The translations under genes were made by a program, and so were the position numbers. Below the pieces are notes generated by a model that did no database searches, was not told the DNA's origin, and worked only from the letters and a program-made list of their open reading frames with translations. This document shows positions 8,858 to 17,964 of a DNA stretch of 34,088 nucleotides, piece by piece (position 1 is the stretch's first letter; every line of letters begins with the position of its first letter). The stretch is taken from assembly GCA_018883105.1 (NCBI GenBank), contig VEQS01000007.1:1-34088 (forward strand), written 5' to 3'. The DNA comes from Phycisphaerales bacterium (GTDB taxonomy: Bacteria; Planctomycetota; Phycisphaerae; Phycisphaerales; SM1A02).

Positions 8858-9777
8858 CCCACGACACGGCACCACAAGACCCCGTCGCCGTGCATCGCGG
8901 CCTGCTCGCCATCGCGCGGGAACGCAAGGCCGACTTCAACGCAATCCTCGTGCAATACGCGATCGAACGCCTGATCGATCGACTCTCGAAGTCTGCCGAG
9001 GCCCGCCGATTCGTGCTCAAGGGCGCCATGCTCTTCCGCGCATGGACGGGCGACCTCCACCGGCCCACGACGGACGTCGACTTCCTGGGGCATGGCGACT
9101 CGACGCCCACTGCCCTCGCGGAGGCATTTCGGCGCATTGTCGCCGTCGAGGGCAACGACGGACTCCGATTCGATCTCGACCGCATCGAGGCGAGGGAAAT
9201 CCGCGAGGAGCAGGAGTACGGCGGCGTCCGAATCACCGCGATCGCATACCTGGCGCATGTTCCCATCACGGTCCGCATTGACGTCGGCTTCGGGGACGCG
9301 ATCACGCCGCAAGCAGCGAGGACGACCTTCCCCACCCTCCTCGGGCATGCCGCCGCAGAGATCCTGGCCTATCCGCCGGAATCCGCCGTCGCCGAGAAGA
9401 TCGAGGCGATGTGCAAGCTCGGGCTGATCAACAGCCGCATGAAGGACTACGCAGACGTGATTGCGATCAGCCGATGCTTCCAGTTCGAAGGCGTCGTGCT
9501 CGCTCGGGCACTCCGCGCCACTTTCGAGCGAAGAGGCACGCTCCTGCCGACGGGGGTTCCGGTCGGGATCTCCGGGGAGTTCGGCGCGGACGCCCAGAAG
9601 CAACGGCAATGGCGGGCGTTCTTGGGACGGATGCGGGCCAATGACATGCCCGCATCGCTCACCGATGCGATCACGATCGTCGGACAGTTCGCCTTGCCGG
9701 CGCTGCATGCCGCAGCGGGAGCACGGCCCGCACCCGGATCCTGGCTTCCCGCGTCTGGATGGAATCCAACGGCCTGA
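8854..9777 (+). CDS. AbiEii-like nucleotidyltransferase toxin
   Basis: GTG start overlaps the abiEi stop (GTGA). FVLKGAMLFRAWTGDLHRPTTDVDFLG matches the AbiEii nucleotidyltransferase motif; AVAEKIEAMCKLGLINSRMKDYADV is typical of the family. Confidence 0.9.
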   Translation: MTHDTAPQDPVAVHRGLLAIARERKADFNAILVQYAIERLIDRLSKSAEARRFVLKGAMLFRAWTGDLHRPTTDVDFLGHGDSTPTALAEAFRRIVAVEGNDGLRFDLDRIEAREIREEQEYGGVRITAIAYLAHVPITVRIDVGFGDAITPQAARTTFPTLLGHAAAEILAYPPESAVAEKIEAMCKLGLINSRMKDYADVIAISRCFQFEGVVLARALRATFERRGTLLPTGVPVGISGEFGADAQKQRQWRAFLGRMRANDMPASLTDAITIVGQFALPALHAAAGARPAPGSWLPASGWNPTA

Positions 9778-9877
9778 CATCGGCCAGGTTGACAATCCGA
9801 GGTGATGACCCGGGAGACGGCATCGAGTCGAGGCATCCGATTGACGTCGGTTCGATCGTGGACCCCCACCCTCGCCG

Positions 9878-12781
9878 CTATGCATCCGCCCACGTCGCGC
9901 CCCAGGACGTGCCGACCTCGAGCGGGACGCGCAGGGCCATGGCCGCGGCCATCTCGCGGCGGACGAACGCGTCGAGGGCCGCCGCGCGCGGCTCGGCCAC
10001 CTCGAAGACCAGTTCGTCGTGGATCTGGAGCAGCATGCGTGCGCCCGGCACGGCGGCCGGGAGGCCAGCGTGGATGCGCAGCATGGCAAGCTTGATGAGG
10101 TCGGCCGCGCTGCCCTGCACCACGGTGTTGATGGCGATGCGCTCGCCGAGGGCGCGCTCGGCCGGGTTGCGGCTCTGCACCTGGGGCACGGCGCGCCGGC
10201 GGCCCAGGATGGTGGCCACGAACCCATGGTCGCGCGCATCCTGCACGCACTTGGCGAGGAACGCGTCGATCCCGGAGAAGCGGCGCTTGTAGTCCTCGAT
10301 GATGCGGCGGGCACGCTCGTTGCTGGTGCCGCCACCGAGCCGGCGCGCGAGGCCCCAGGGCGTGATGCCGTAGACGATGCCGAAGTTCACCATCTTCGCG
10401 GCGCTGCGCTGCTCGTCGGTGACCTCGGCCACGGGCACGCCGCAGACCTCGGCCGCCACGGCGCGGTGGATGTCGGTGCCGGACTCGAAGGCGGCGATCA
10501 GGTTGGGGTCCTGCGAGAGGTGCGCCAGGACGCGCAGCTCGATCTGCGAATAGTCGGCGGAGAGGAGGACGCTCCCGGGATCGGCGACGAACGCCCGCCG
10601 GATGGCGCGGCCCACCTCGGTGCGGATGGGGATGTTCTGGAGGTTCGGGTCGCTTGAGCTGAGCCGCCCCGTGGCGGTGACGGTCTGGTGGAAGCTCGCG
10701 TGGATGCGCCCGGTCGCCGGGTCGATGGCCTCGCGCAGCGCGACGAGGTACGTGCCCACCAGCTTCGAGAGCTGGCGGTACTCCAGGATCTTCGACGGGA
10801 TGGGCGAGTCGACGTCCGGGTCCTGCGCCAGGCGCTCGAGCACCTCGACGTCGGTCGACGCGCCGGTCTTCGTGCGCTTCACCACCTTGAGCCCAAGGCC
10901 CGGGCGCGCGGCGTCGGGCGCGTTGAAGAGCGCCTCGGCGAGCTGCTTCGGGCTGTCGACGTTGAAGGGGTGCGGGGCCGCGGTCTCGATCTCGGCCTTC
11001 AGCGACTCGATGCGCGCCTCCAGCCCGCGCCGCTGGCGCTCGAGTTCGTCCGGATCGACGCGGATGCCGTTGAACTCAAGCTCCGCCAGGACCTCGACGA
11101 GCGGCACCTCGGTCTTTCGGTAGAGCTCGCCGAGGCCGAGGTCGTCGACCTGGCGCTCGAGGGCCTGGGAGAGGCGAAGCGCGACGTCGGCATCCTCGGC
11201 CGCATAGGGCGCGGCGAGCGAGAGCGGCGCCTCGTCGAATCGGCGCTGGTGGCGGCCGGAACCGATGAGGTCGGTGATCGGGATGCAGCGGTGCCCGAGC
11301 ACCGCCTCCGCGAGCGCATCCATGCGGTGCGTGCTGCGCGTGGCATCCGCCACGTAGCTGGCGACCATGCTGTCGCCCGCCAACCCGCGTACCCGAATGC
11401 CCGCAGCGCGCAGCGCGACGAGGTCGAACTTCGCGTTGTGCGCGGTCTTGCGGATGGCGGCGTCCTCGAGGAGCGGCCCGACCCGCGCGAGCACGGCGGC
11501 CTCGTCGAGGTGCGCGGCGGGTTCCGGCGAGCGGATCGGGACGTAGACGCCCTTCCCCGCCTCGAACGACAGGCTGATGCCGCAGAGCTTCGCGGACACC
11601 GGACTGAGCGACGTGGTCTCGCAGTCGAAGGCGAGCATGGCGCCCGCGGCACCGGCGCGGCGCGCGGCGGCCACCACGGCATCGAGCTCGGCCGCGGTGG
11701 CGATCATCCGGTAGTCGCCGCGCGCAAAGGCCTGCATGGCCGGGCCGTCCGCCGCGGGGCCGTCGGACGACGACTCCGGCGGCGGGTTGAAGAGCCCGAA
11801 CTCCTCCGGGGCATCGGTCTTTGGCGCCGGGGGCTTCGCAGCGGCGGGCGTGGCGCGCGCCGGGCCGGCAGGCGATGCCGCCCCGCCCCTCGCGGGCGCG
11901 TGCGCCCCGAGCCAGGCGCGCATGTCCTGCTGGTGGCGGTTGAAGCCAAGACGGTGCAGTTCCTCGAGCACCTCGGCCGCCTGCGCGCGCGACGGATCCA
12001 CGCGCGAGGCCTCGAGCTCGAACGGCACGTCGACGTCGTCCTTCAAGACGACGAGCGAGCGCGAGAGCGGCAGCACGTCCTTCTGCGCGGCGATCGCCTC
12101 GCCGGTCTTTCCCTTCACCTGCGCGAGGTTCGCAAGCAGCGCGTCGAGCGAGCCGTGCTCGCCGATCAGCTTGGCGGCGGTCTTGATGCCGATCCCGCGC
12201 ACGCCCGGCACGTTGTCGACCGGGTCGCCCATGAGGGCAAGCATGTCGACCACCTGGTCGGGCCGGACGCCCTTGGACTCGAAGAGCTGCTCGACGCCGA
12301 GCACCGTGTCGGTCTGCGGGTCGAAGAGGTGCACCATCGGCTCGACGAGCTGCCCGAGGTCCTTGTCGCGGCTGACGATGCGCACCTCGACCTCGGGATG
12401 CTCGCGCCGAACGCGGCGCACCACGGTGGCGATGGTGTCGTCGGCCTCCACGCCCTCGACGGCGAGCACCGGGATGCCCATCTGGCCCATGAGCGACACG
12501 CAGCGGTCCACCTGCGGGTCCATGTCCTCGGGCGGGGGCTTGCGGTTGGCCTTGTAGGCGGGGTAGATCCGGGAGCGGAAGGTGCCTTGGTCGCCGGAGG
12601 CGTCGATCACCACCGCGAGGTAGTCGGGCCGGTCGTGCCGCAGCACCTTGAGCAGCATGCCCAGGAACCCGAACGTCATGTTGGTGGGCTCGTCGGTGAC
12701 CGGGCTCTTCATGCCGGGCCGGATGGCGTGGTACGCGCGGAAGAACTGCGCGTGGCCGTCGACGAGGTAGAGCGTGGGCAT
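9878..12781 (-). CDS. polA: DNA polymerase I
   Basis: Full length, 967 aa: 5'-3' exonuclease (LYLVDGHAQFFRAYHAIR), 3'-5' exonuclease (LAFDCETTSLSP, TAHNAKFDL), polymerase (SADYSQIELRVLAHLS, KMVNFGIVYGI, LLQIHDELVFEV). Confidence 0.98.
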   Translation of the reverse strand: MPTLYLVDGHAQFFRAYHAIRPGMKSPVTDEPTNMTFGFLGMLLKVLRHDRPDYLAVVIDASGDQGTFRSRIYPAYKANRKPPPEDMDPQVDRCVSLMGQMGIPVLAVEGVEADDTIATVVRRVRREHPEVEVRIVSRDKDLGQLVEPMVHLFDPQTDTVLGVEQLFESKGVRPDQVVDMLALMGDPVDNVPGVRGIGIKTAAKLIGEHGSLDALLANLAQVKGKTGEAIAAQKDVLPLSRSLVVLKDDVDVPFELEASRVDPSRAQAAEVLEELHRLGFNRHQQDMRAWLGAHAPARGGAASPAGPARATPAAAKPPAPKTDAPEEFGLFNPPPESSSDGPAADGPAMQAFARGDYRMIATAAELDAVVAAARRAGAAGAMLAFDCETTSLSPVSAKLCGISLSFEAGKGVYVPIRSPEPAAHLDEAAVLARVGPLLEDAAIRKTAHNAKFDLVALRAAGIRVRGLAGDSMVASYVADATRSTHRMDALAEAVLGHRCIPITDLIGSGRHQRRFDEAPLSLAAPYAAEDADVALRLSQALERQVDDLGLGELYRKTEVPLVEVLAELEFNGIRVDPDELERQRRGLEARIESLKAEIETAAPHPFNVDSPKQLAEALFNAPDAARPGLGLKVVKRTKTGASTDVEVLERLAQDPDVDSPIPSKILEYRQLSKLVGTYLVALREAIDPATGRIHASFHQTVTATGRLSSSDPNLQNIPIRTEVGRAIRRAFVADPGSVLLSADYSQIELRVLAHLSQDPNLIAAFESGTDIHRAVAAEVCGVPVAEVTDEQRSAAKMVNFGIVYGITPWGLARRLGGGTSNERARRIIEDYKRRFSGIDAFLAKCVQDARDHGFVATILGRRRAVPQVQSRNPAERALGERIAINTVVQGSAADLIKLAMLRIHAGLPAAVPGARMLLQIHDELVFEVAEPRAAALDAFVRREMAAAMALRVPLEVGTSWGATWADA

Positions 12782-12784
12782 CCG

Positions 12785-14014
12785 TCAGTCCGGCCCGTGC
12801 AGGCGCTCGAGGTGCGCGAGCGCGGCGGGGCCCGGCACGGCGCCGCGGCGGGCCATCACCGTGCGCGCCAAGTCGAGGAACTTGCGCAGGATGAAGCGGC
12901 GCTCGCCGTCGTCGGTGACCCACGCGAACGGGGCCACCGCGCCCGTCACCGGCGTCGACGCCGCCCACATGGCGCCGGTGCCGATCGAGGAACCGGTCAT
13001 GATGCGCGTGCCGATGGCGAGCTTCGCGTGGTCCCCGACGAGGCAGCCCATGAACTGCCGTCCGCTGCGCTCGAGCGGGCCGTCGGGGCGCAGGCGCATG
13101 ACCACCTCGCCGTAGGTGTTGAGGAGGTTCGAATTCACCGTGCCCGCGCCGAGGTTCACCCACTCGCCGAGCAGCGCGTCGCCGAGGTGGCCGTCGTGCG
13201 CCTTGTTGGTGCAGCCCTGGAACACCACCGATCCAACCTCGCCCGCCACGCGGCACTGCGGGCCGATGGCGGCGCGAGGCTTGACGAGCGCCCCTTCCGA
13301 GACGACCGACTTCGCGCCGATGAACGCCGGGCCGTTGATCACCGCGTGGTGGCGGACCTCGGCGCCGTCGTCGACGAGCACCGGCCCGGCCGAGCAGTCG
13401 AAGACCACGCCGACGCCGATGCGCGCGCGGGCGTGCAGGTGGAGCGCGTGCGGGCCCACGTGGTGGGCGTGCGCGGGGAGCGTGCCGGTGACCGAGGCGT
13501 CCCAGGCGTCCGACACCTGCGCGGCGTCGCCGGCGATCGCGGCGTCGAAGCGCGCGGCGTCGAGCACGTGCCAGGGGCGGGTCCAGAGCGCGCAGTCCAT
13601 GGTGCGCACGGCGCCGGGCGCCGCCGGGCGCGTGCCCGCGGCCACCGACTCGACGAACGCGCGCGCCGCCGCGGCACCGAGGCACGCGGCGACCACCGTG
13701 CCGTCGCCATCGACGATCGCCTCGCCGGCGGCGAGCGACCGCAGCGCCTCGCGCAGCGCACCCTCGACGGGCGACTGCAGGCGGCCGTTCACGAGGATCG
13801 CGCCGTCGACCGGGGCGTTCGCGGGCACGCCAGAGCGCTCGGCGGCGAGCGCCGCGCGCGCGGCCGGCACCGCGACGGCGGCCACCGAGCCCGCGAGCCG
13901 GCAGCGCTCGAGCACCGTGCATCCGCCCGTGCGCTGCTCGAACGACGCGCGCAGGTCCGAGAGCGGCCCGAGGTCTCCGAGCCCGTCGTCGAAGGGAACG
14001 AACGCGCGATCCAT
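12785..14014 (-). CDS. GlmU-like sugar nucleotidyltransferase with left-handed beta-helix
   Basis: Trimmed start MDRAFVPFDDGLGDLGPLSDLRASFEQRTGGCTVLERC, NTP_transf_4-like. C-terminal hexapeptide repeats and VFQGCTNKAHDGHLGDALLGEWVNLGAGTVNSNLLNTYG. Confidence 0.85.
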   Translation of the reverse strand: MDRAFVPFDDGLGDLGPLSDLRASFEQRTGGCTVLERCRLAGSVAAVAVPAARAALAAERSGVPANAPVDGAILVNGRLQSPVEGALREALRSLAAGEAIVDGDGTVVAACLGAAAARAFVESVAAGTRPAAPGAVRTMDCALWTRPWHVLDAARFDAAIAGDAAQVSDAWDASVTGTLPAHAHHVGPHALHLHARARIGVGVVFDCSAGPVLVDDGAEVRHHAVINGPAFIGAKSVVSEGALVKPRAAIGPQCRVAGEVGSVVFQGCTNKAHDGHLGDALLGEWVNLGAGTVNSNLLNTYGEVVMRLRPDGPLERSGRQFMGCLVGDHAKLAIGTRIMTGSSIGTGAMWAASTPVTGAVAPFAWVTDDGERRFILRKFLDLARTVMARRGAVPGPAALAHLERLHGPD

Positions 14015-14052
14015 GCCGGAAGCGTAACCCGCGCCCGTGGCCGCGTGCGCGG

Positions 14053-14655
14053 TCACGGATCCCTGCCGATGCGCACGCCGGGCGCAAAGCGCGGGCCGGC
14101 GGTCGCGAAGTCCCACGCCGCGAGCGTCTCGTGCAGGAGACGCGCAGGCAGCAGGCCGAGCACCGCGGTGTAGAGGGCGGAGCCAAGGTCGACGCCCACG
14201 GCCGCGGCCCCGGAGCCCGTGCCCCAGAGCGGCACCGTGTCGGCGTAGGCGGCGCGGATCCCGGCGATGGCGACGAAGGCAAGCGCCGAGAAGGCCGCGC
14301 AGGTGCCGGCCGCGAAGGCGATGGCGAGGACGTTCCGGCGGTAGAGCACGGCGCGCAGCTCGAGCACCGGCCACGCGCCCGCAAGGCACGCGAGGACATG
14401 CGGGCCGATGATCGGCACGGCCGACGGCACCGGGTCGGCGGCGTTCGCCACCACCGTGGCGTGCGCGGCATCGAGCCAGAGCCCGGTGACGAGCGCCGCC
14501 CAGAGCGTCGACTCGCGCGAGGCGTACATGGCGCAGAAGGCAAGCACCACCGGCCAGAGCCGCGGCTCGAACGGCCCAAGCGCAAGCACCGGCATGAACG
14601 CGACGTCAAGCGACAGCGCGATCGCCATCGCCGGCAGGAAGACCCACCACCTCAT
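14053..14655 (-). CDS. mreD: MreD-like rod-shape-determining membrane protein
   Basis: Hydrophobic 200-aa protein overlapping the mreC stop by 4 nt, in mreBCD order. Confidence 0.8.
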   Translation of the reverse strand: MRWWVFLPAMAIALSLDVAFMPVLALGPFEPRLWPVVLAFCAMYASRESTLWAALVTGLWLDAAHATVVANAADPVPSAVPIIGPHVLACLAGAWPVLELRAVLYRRNVLAIAFAAGTCAAFSALAFVAIAGIRAAYADTVPLWGTGSGAAAVGVDLGSALYTAVLGLLPARLLHETLAAWDFATAGPRFAPGVRIGRDP

Positions 14656-15554
14656 GGCCGGCCTCCCGCGGGGGCGCCGGCCGCGGACACCTTCACCACC
14701 ACGCGGCCGACGCGTGCGGGGTCGGCGTCCATGCGCACCTCAACGCGCCGGCGCAGCGGGTTGGCGTCCAGGACGCCCACCGCCTCGACGGTGCCGATCC
14801 GCATGCCCTGCGCGCCGGGCTTCCAGGTGGCGTCGCTCAGGATGACCGGGTCGCCGGGCTTCACCTCGCCGCTTGGATCGAACTCGCCGATCAGGCGGCC
14901 GTTGCCGGCAGGCAGCAGCTGGACCAGCACCGGGACGGCCGCCGGGGGCTTCGACGGCGGCTTCGCGCCCGCAGGCGGCGCCGGCGGCGGCGCCATCACG
15001 ACGGCGTCGATGCGGCCGGCCCGGCGGTCATCGAGCGGGATCACGAGCGACCGCCCCGCCCCCGCGGATCCCGCGGCCACCAGCCCGACGAGCCGGTTGC
15101 CGCCGACCACCACGGGGTCACCCTTGTCGACCCCGTGCTCGGGGCCCTGGTCGATCACGAAGAGCCCGGGCGGTCGGCCGGCCGAGCGCTGGACCACCGT
15201 CGCCAGGCGCGGACGCCACCCGTCCTCCCGGCCCGGGCGGTAGCCGGTCAGCTCGCCAAGCTCGGTCTCCACCTGGCGCAGGCGGAGGCTGGCGGCATCG
15301 AGTTCCCCCTGCAGGCGGTCGCGATCGGACATCGCGTCGCGCAGCGCCTCGGGCAGCCCTTCGTAGGGCGGGTCGGACGGGCGGATCGCGTTGCGCGCAA
15401 GCGAGAGGAGCGCGGTCGCCGGCCAGAGCGGTGCCCAGAGCGCCACGGACACCGCACCCGACCACGCCGCCTGCGAGCGCTCAGGGAGCGCCGCGCACAG
15501 GGCCGCGAGCGCGACCGCGCCGGTGAGCAGGCGTTGGCTCGTCGGGAAGCGCAT
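14652..15554 (-). CDS. mreC: Rod shape-determining protein MreC
   Basis: N-terminal TM, coiled coil, then beta domain (VIDQGPEHGVDKGDPVVVGGNRLVGLVAAG). Directly downstream of mreB. Confidence 0.9.
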   Translation of the reverse strand: MRFPTSQRLLTGAVALAALCAALPERSQAAWSGAVSVALWAPLWPATALLSLARNAIRPSDPPYEGLPEALRDAMSDRDRLQGELDAASLRLRQVETELGELTGYRPGREDGWRPRLATVVQRSAGRPPGLFVIDQGPEHGVDKGDPVVVGGNRLVGLVAAGSAGAGRSLVIPLDDRRAGRIDAVVMAPPPAPPAGAKPPSKPPAAVPVLVQLLPAGNGRLIGEFDPSGEVKPGDPVILSDATWKPGAQGMRIGTVEAVGVLDANPLRRRVEVRMDADPARVGRVVVKVSAAGAPAGGRP

Positions 15555-15594
15555 GGATCACCGCCGCGGGGCGCGGCGCCGGCGGGTGCGCGGC

Positions 15595-16656
15595 TCAGAC
15601 GGCGTCGGCGTCGGACTCGAGCGTGTCCTTGAACAGGTCGAGGTTCTCGAGGTAGTTGCTGGTGCCGCGCGCCACGCAGGAGAGCGGGTCGTCGGCGATC
15701 TTCACGTCGAGGCCGGTGGCCTTGTTGAAGACCTTGTCGATGCCGCGAAGCAGCGCGCCGCCGCCCGCGAGCGTGATGCCGTTGTCGACGAGGTCGGCGG
15801 CAAGCTCGGGCTTGGCGCGCTCGAGGACGCGCACCACGGCCTCGGCGATCATGCCGACGGGCTCGGAGAGGGCCTCGCGGATCTCCTGGCTGGTGACCTC
15901 CACCTTGCGGGGAAGGCCGGTCTTCAGGTCGCGGCCGCGCACGTCCATCTTCATCTCGGGGCCGGTGGGGGCGGCGGAGCCGATCTCGATCTTGATGCGC
16001 TCGGCGGTCAGCTCGCCGATCAGCAGGCCGTGCGCGCGCTTCATGTGGTTGACGATCGAGTCGTCGAAGTCGTCGCCGGCCACGCGCAGGCTCTCGCACT
16101 CGGCGATCGCGGCCAGCGAGATGATGGCGATCTCGCTGGTGCCGCCGCCGATGTCGACGATCATGCTCGCGGTGGGCTCCGCGACCGGCAGGCCCGCGCC
16201 GATCGCCGCGGCCATGGGCTCGGCGACCAGGAACACGCTGCGCGCGCCCGCGCGCTGGGCGCTCTCGAAGACCGCCTGCTTCTCGACGCTCGTGATGCCC
16301 GAGGGGATGGCGATGACCACGCGGGGGCCGAACATGCGCGTGCTCTTGCCGTTCACCTTCTTGATGAAGTAGCCGAGCATCGCCTCGGTGACGGCGAAGT
16401 CGCTGATGACGCCGTCCTTCAGCGGCCGGATGGCGCTGATGGAGCCGGGCGTCTTGCCGAGCATGTCCTTGGCGGCGAAGCCGACGGCGTCGCCGTCGTT
16501 GAGCACGATGTTGGTGCCCTTGCGCACGGCGACCACGGACGGCTCGTTCAGCACGATGCCCTCGCCCCGGACGCACACGAGGGTGTTGCACGTCCCGAGG
16601 TCGATCCCCATGTCGACGCTGAAGAGGCGTGAAAGCCAGTCGAACTCGAGAGCCAC
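15595..16656 (-). CDS. mreB: Rod shape-determining protein MreB
   Basis: SVDMGIDLGTCNTLVCVRGEGIVLNEPSVVA..., phosphate-binding MIVDIGGGTSEIAIISL, LAGGGALLRGIDK. Confidence 0.98.
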   Translation of the reverse strand: MALEFDWLSRLFSVDMGIDLGTCNTLVCVRGEGIVLNEPSVVAVRKGTNIVLNDGDAVGFAAKDMLGKTPGSISAIRPLKDGVISDFAVTEAMLGYFIKKVNGKSTRMFGPRVVIAIPSGITSVEKQAVFESAQRAGARSVFLVAEPMAAAIGAGLPVAEPTASMIVDIGGGTSEIAIISLAAIAECESLRVAGDDFDDSIVNHMKRAHGLLIGELTAERIKIEIGSAAPTGPEMKMDVRGRDLKTGLPRKVEVTSQEIREALSEPVGMIAEAVVRVLERAKPELAADLVDNGITLAGGGALLRGIDKVFNKATGLDVKIADDPLSCVARGTSNYLENLDLFKDTLESDADAV

Positions 16657-16738
16657 GGTGCGCTCCTTCCTGAAGCCTGGTGCCGGGCGCGGACTCCGCC
16701 GCGCCGGGGGCCGCTGGGGCCCATCGCGGCGAAGGATA

Positions 16739-16766
16739 CCGCCCCCACGGGAACCCGTGAGGGCGG
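16739..16766 (-). terminator. Candidate stem-loop terminator between the 57-aa gene and mreB
   Basis: ccgcccccacggg/cccgtgagggcgg, a 13-nt inverted repeat with one mismatch. Weak T tract (TATCCTT) on the minus strand. Confidence 0.4.
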
Positions 16767-16795
16767 CGGATGGCGTGCGGAATGCGGGGCCGCGT

Positions 16796-16969
16796 TCAGC
16801 GGCCGCTGGCGACGTCGAACGGGCCCTGGCCGGTGGCGTCCATGTTCATCAGCGAGACCACGGTGGTGCCGAGGATCGCGAGGAGGACGGCCACGAGCAG
16901 GAGGCTCGTGTAGACGTTCAGCTGCGGCTTGGCGCGCTTGACGTCGGTCTTGGCGGCTGCGTCGGCCAT
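16796..16969 (-). CDS. Small single-pass membrane protein (57 aa)
   Basis: Manual translation: MADAAAKTDVKRAKPQLNVYTSLLLVAVLLAILGTTVVSLMNMDATGQGPFDVASGR*. Starts 4 nt after the stop of the coiled-coil gene; below the track size cutoff. Confidence 0.7.
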   Translation of the reverse strand: MADAAAKTDVKRAKPQLNVYTSLLLVAVLLAILGTTVVSLMNMDATGQGPFDVASGR

Positions 16970-16973
16970 GGGT

Positions 16974-17873
16974 TCACTCGCCCTTGCGCGCGATGGCGCG
17001 GTGGCCGGACTTGACCTCGCCGCGGGCCTCGACGTCCTCGAGCTCGACGACGCCGACGGCGCGGTTCACGTCCACCTGGACGATGCGCAGGTTGCCGACG
17101 AAATTGGATCCGTCGGCGATGGTCATGACCCAGCCTTCCTTGACCCCGTCGCGGCTGCCCGCGTTGATCTCGGCGAGGATGGCATCGGGCTCGCGCTTCA
17201 CGTCGATGACGGTGGCGCTGAGGGAGCGGTCGGCGACGATGGGAAGGCCCGCGTCGGACGTGGCGCCGGCGCGCGGGCTGGCGGAGCCGTGCAGGGCCGC
17301 GTAGCGCTGCACGTCGGCGAGGGCGCGCTCCTTCTCGTCGCTCACGCGCTGCAGCTGCTCCTGGAGCTGGCGGCGGGCGGCCGACTCGCTGTCGAGGTCG
17401 CCCTGCAGGCGGGCGAGCGAGTCCTGCAGCTCCATGCGCGCCTTCTCGGCGGCGAGGTACTGCGTGCGCGCGGACTCGATGTCCTGGCGCATGGCGTCGA
17501 TGAGCTTGGTCTGCAGCGTGTCGTTGGCGCTGGCGGCGTTCAGCTGGCCCTTGAGGTCGGCGACCTCGAGGCGGGCGCGCTCGGCCTCGCGCTCCTTGTC
17601 GGCGCGGATCTGGACTTCCTTGTCGCGCTCCATCGTGGCGGCGCGAAGCTGGGCCTCGAGGCTGGCGGACTTGGCCTGCAGGGCGGCCAGGCTCGCGTTG
17701 TAGGCGTCCTTGGCGACGGCGCTCTCGGCATCACGGGTCTTCATCGCGGCCTGCGCATCGGCAGCCTGCTTCTTGAAGACGGACTGGTTGGTCGAGCTGA
17801 CCGCCGCCAGCGGCACGAGCGCGGCCACGAGGAGCGAGACGACGACGACGAGGATCTTGGTCAGGATGTGCAC
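16974..17873 (-). CDS. Membrane-anchored coiled-coil protein with MreC-like C-terminal beta domain
   Basis: GTG start at 17873 (VHILTKILVVVVSLLVAALVPLAAV); alternative ATG at 17906. One TM, long coiled coil, then ATVIDVKREPDAILAEINAGSRDGVKEGWVMTIADGSNFVGNLRIVQV. Confidence 0.75.
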   Translation of the reverse strand: MHILTKILVVVVSLLVAALVPLAAVSSTNQSVFKKQAADAQAAMKTRDAESAVAKDAYNASLAALQAKSASLEAQLRAATMERDKEVQIRADKEREAERARLEVADLKGQLNAASANDTLQTKLIDAMRQDIESARTQYLAAEKARMELQDSLARLQGDLDSESAARRQLQEQLQRVSDEKERALADVQRYAALHGSASPRAGATSDAGLPIVADRSLSATVIDVKREPDAILAEINAGSRDGVKEGWVMTIADGSNFVGNLRIVQVDVNRAVGVVELEDVEARGEVKSGHRAIARKGE

Positions 17874-17934
17874 GGTCGGATGCCTCGGTGGGCGACAAGC
17901 GAACATCGCGGGCGGGTGCCCGCGACGATTATCA

Positions 17935-17964
17935 GTAGTACACGGAACCCATACGGAATGTCAA
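17935..17964 (-). promoter_or_regulatory. Sigma70-like promoter for the coiled-coil gene
   Basis: Minus strand TTGACA (17964-17959), 18-nt spacer, TACTAC (17940-17935). The -35 overlaps the stop codon of the upstream lnt ORF. Confidence 0.55.

Noticed and set aside
10688-14173. 1161-aa plus-strand ORF
   Set aside because: Antisense shadow of polA and the GlmU-like gene; repetitive Arg/Ala/His/Gly/Asp composition.
11076-14609. 1177-aa minus-strand ORF in another frame over polA and the GlmU-like gene
   Set aside because: Out-of-frame with polA, whose motifs are unambiguous; Arg/Ala-rich nonsense translation.
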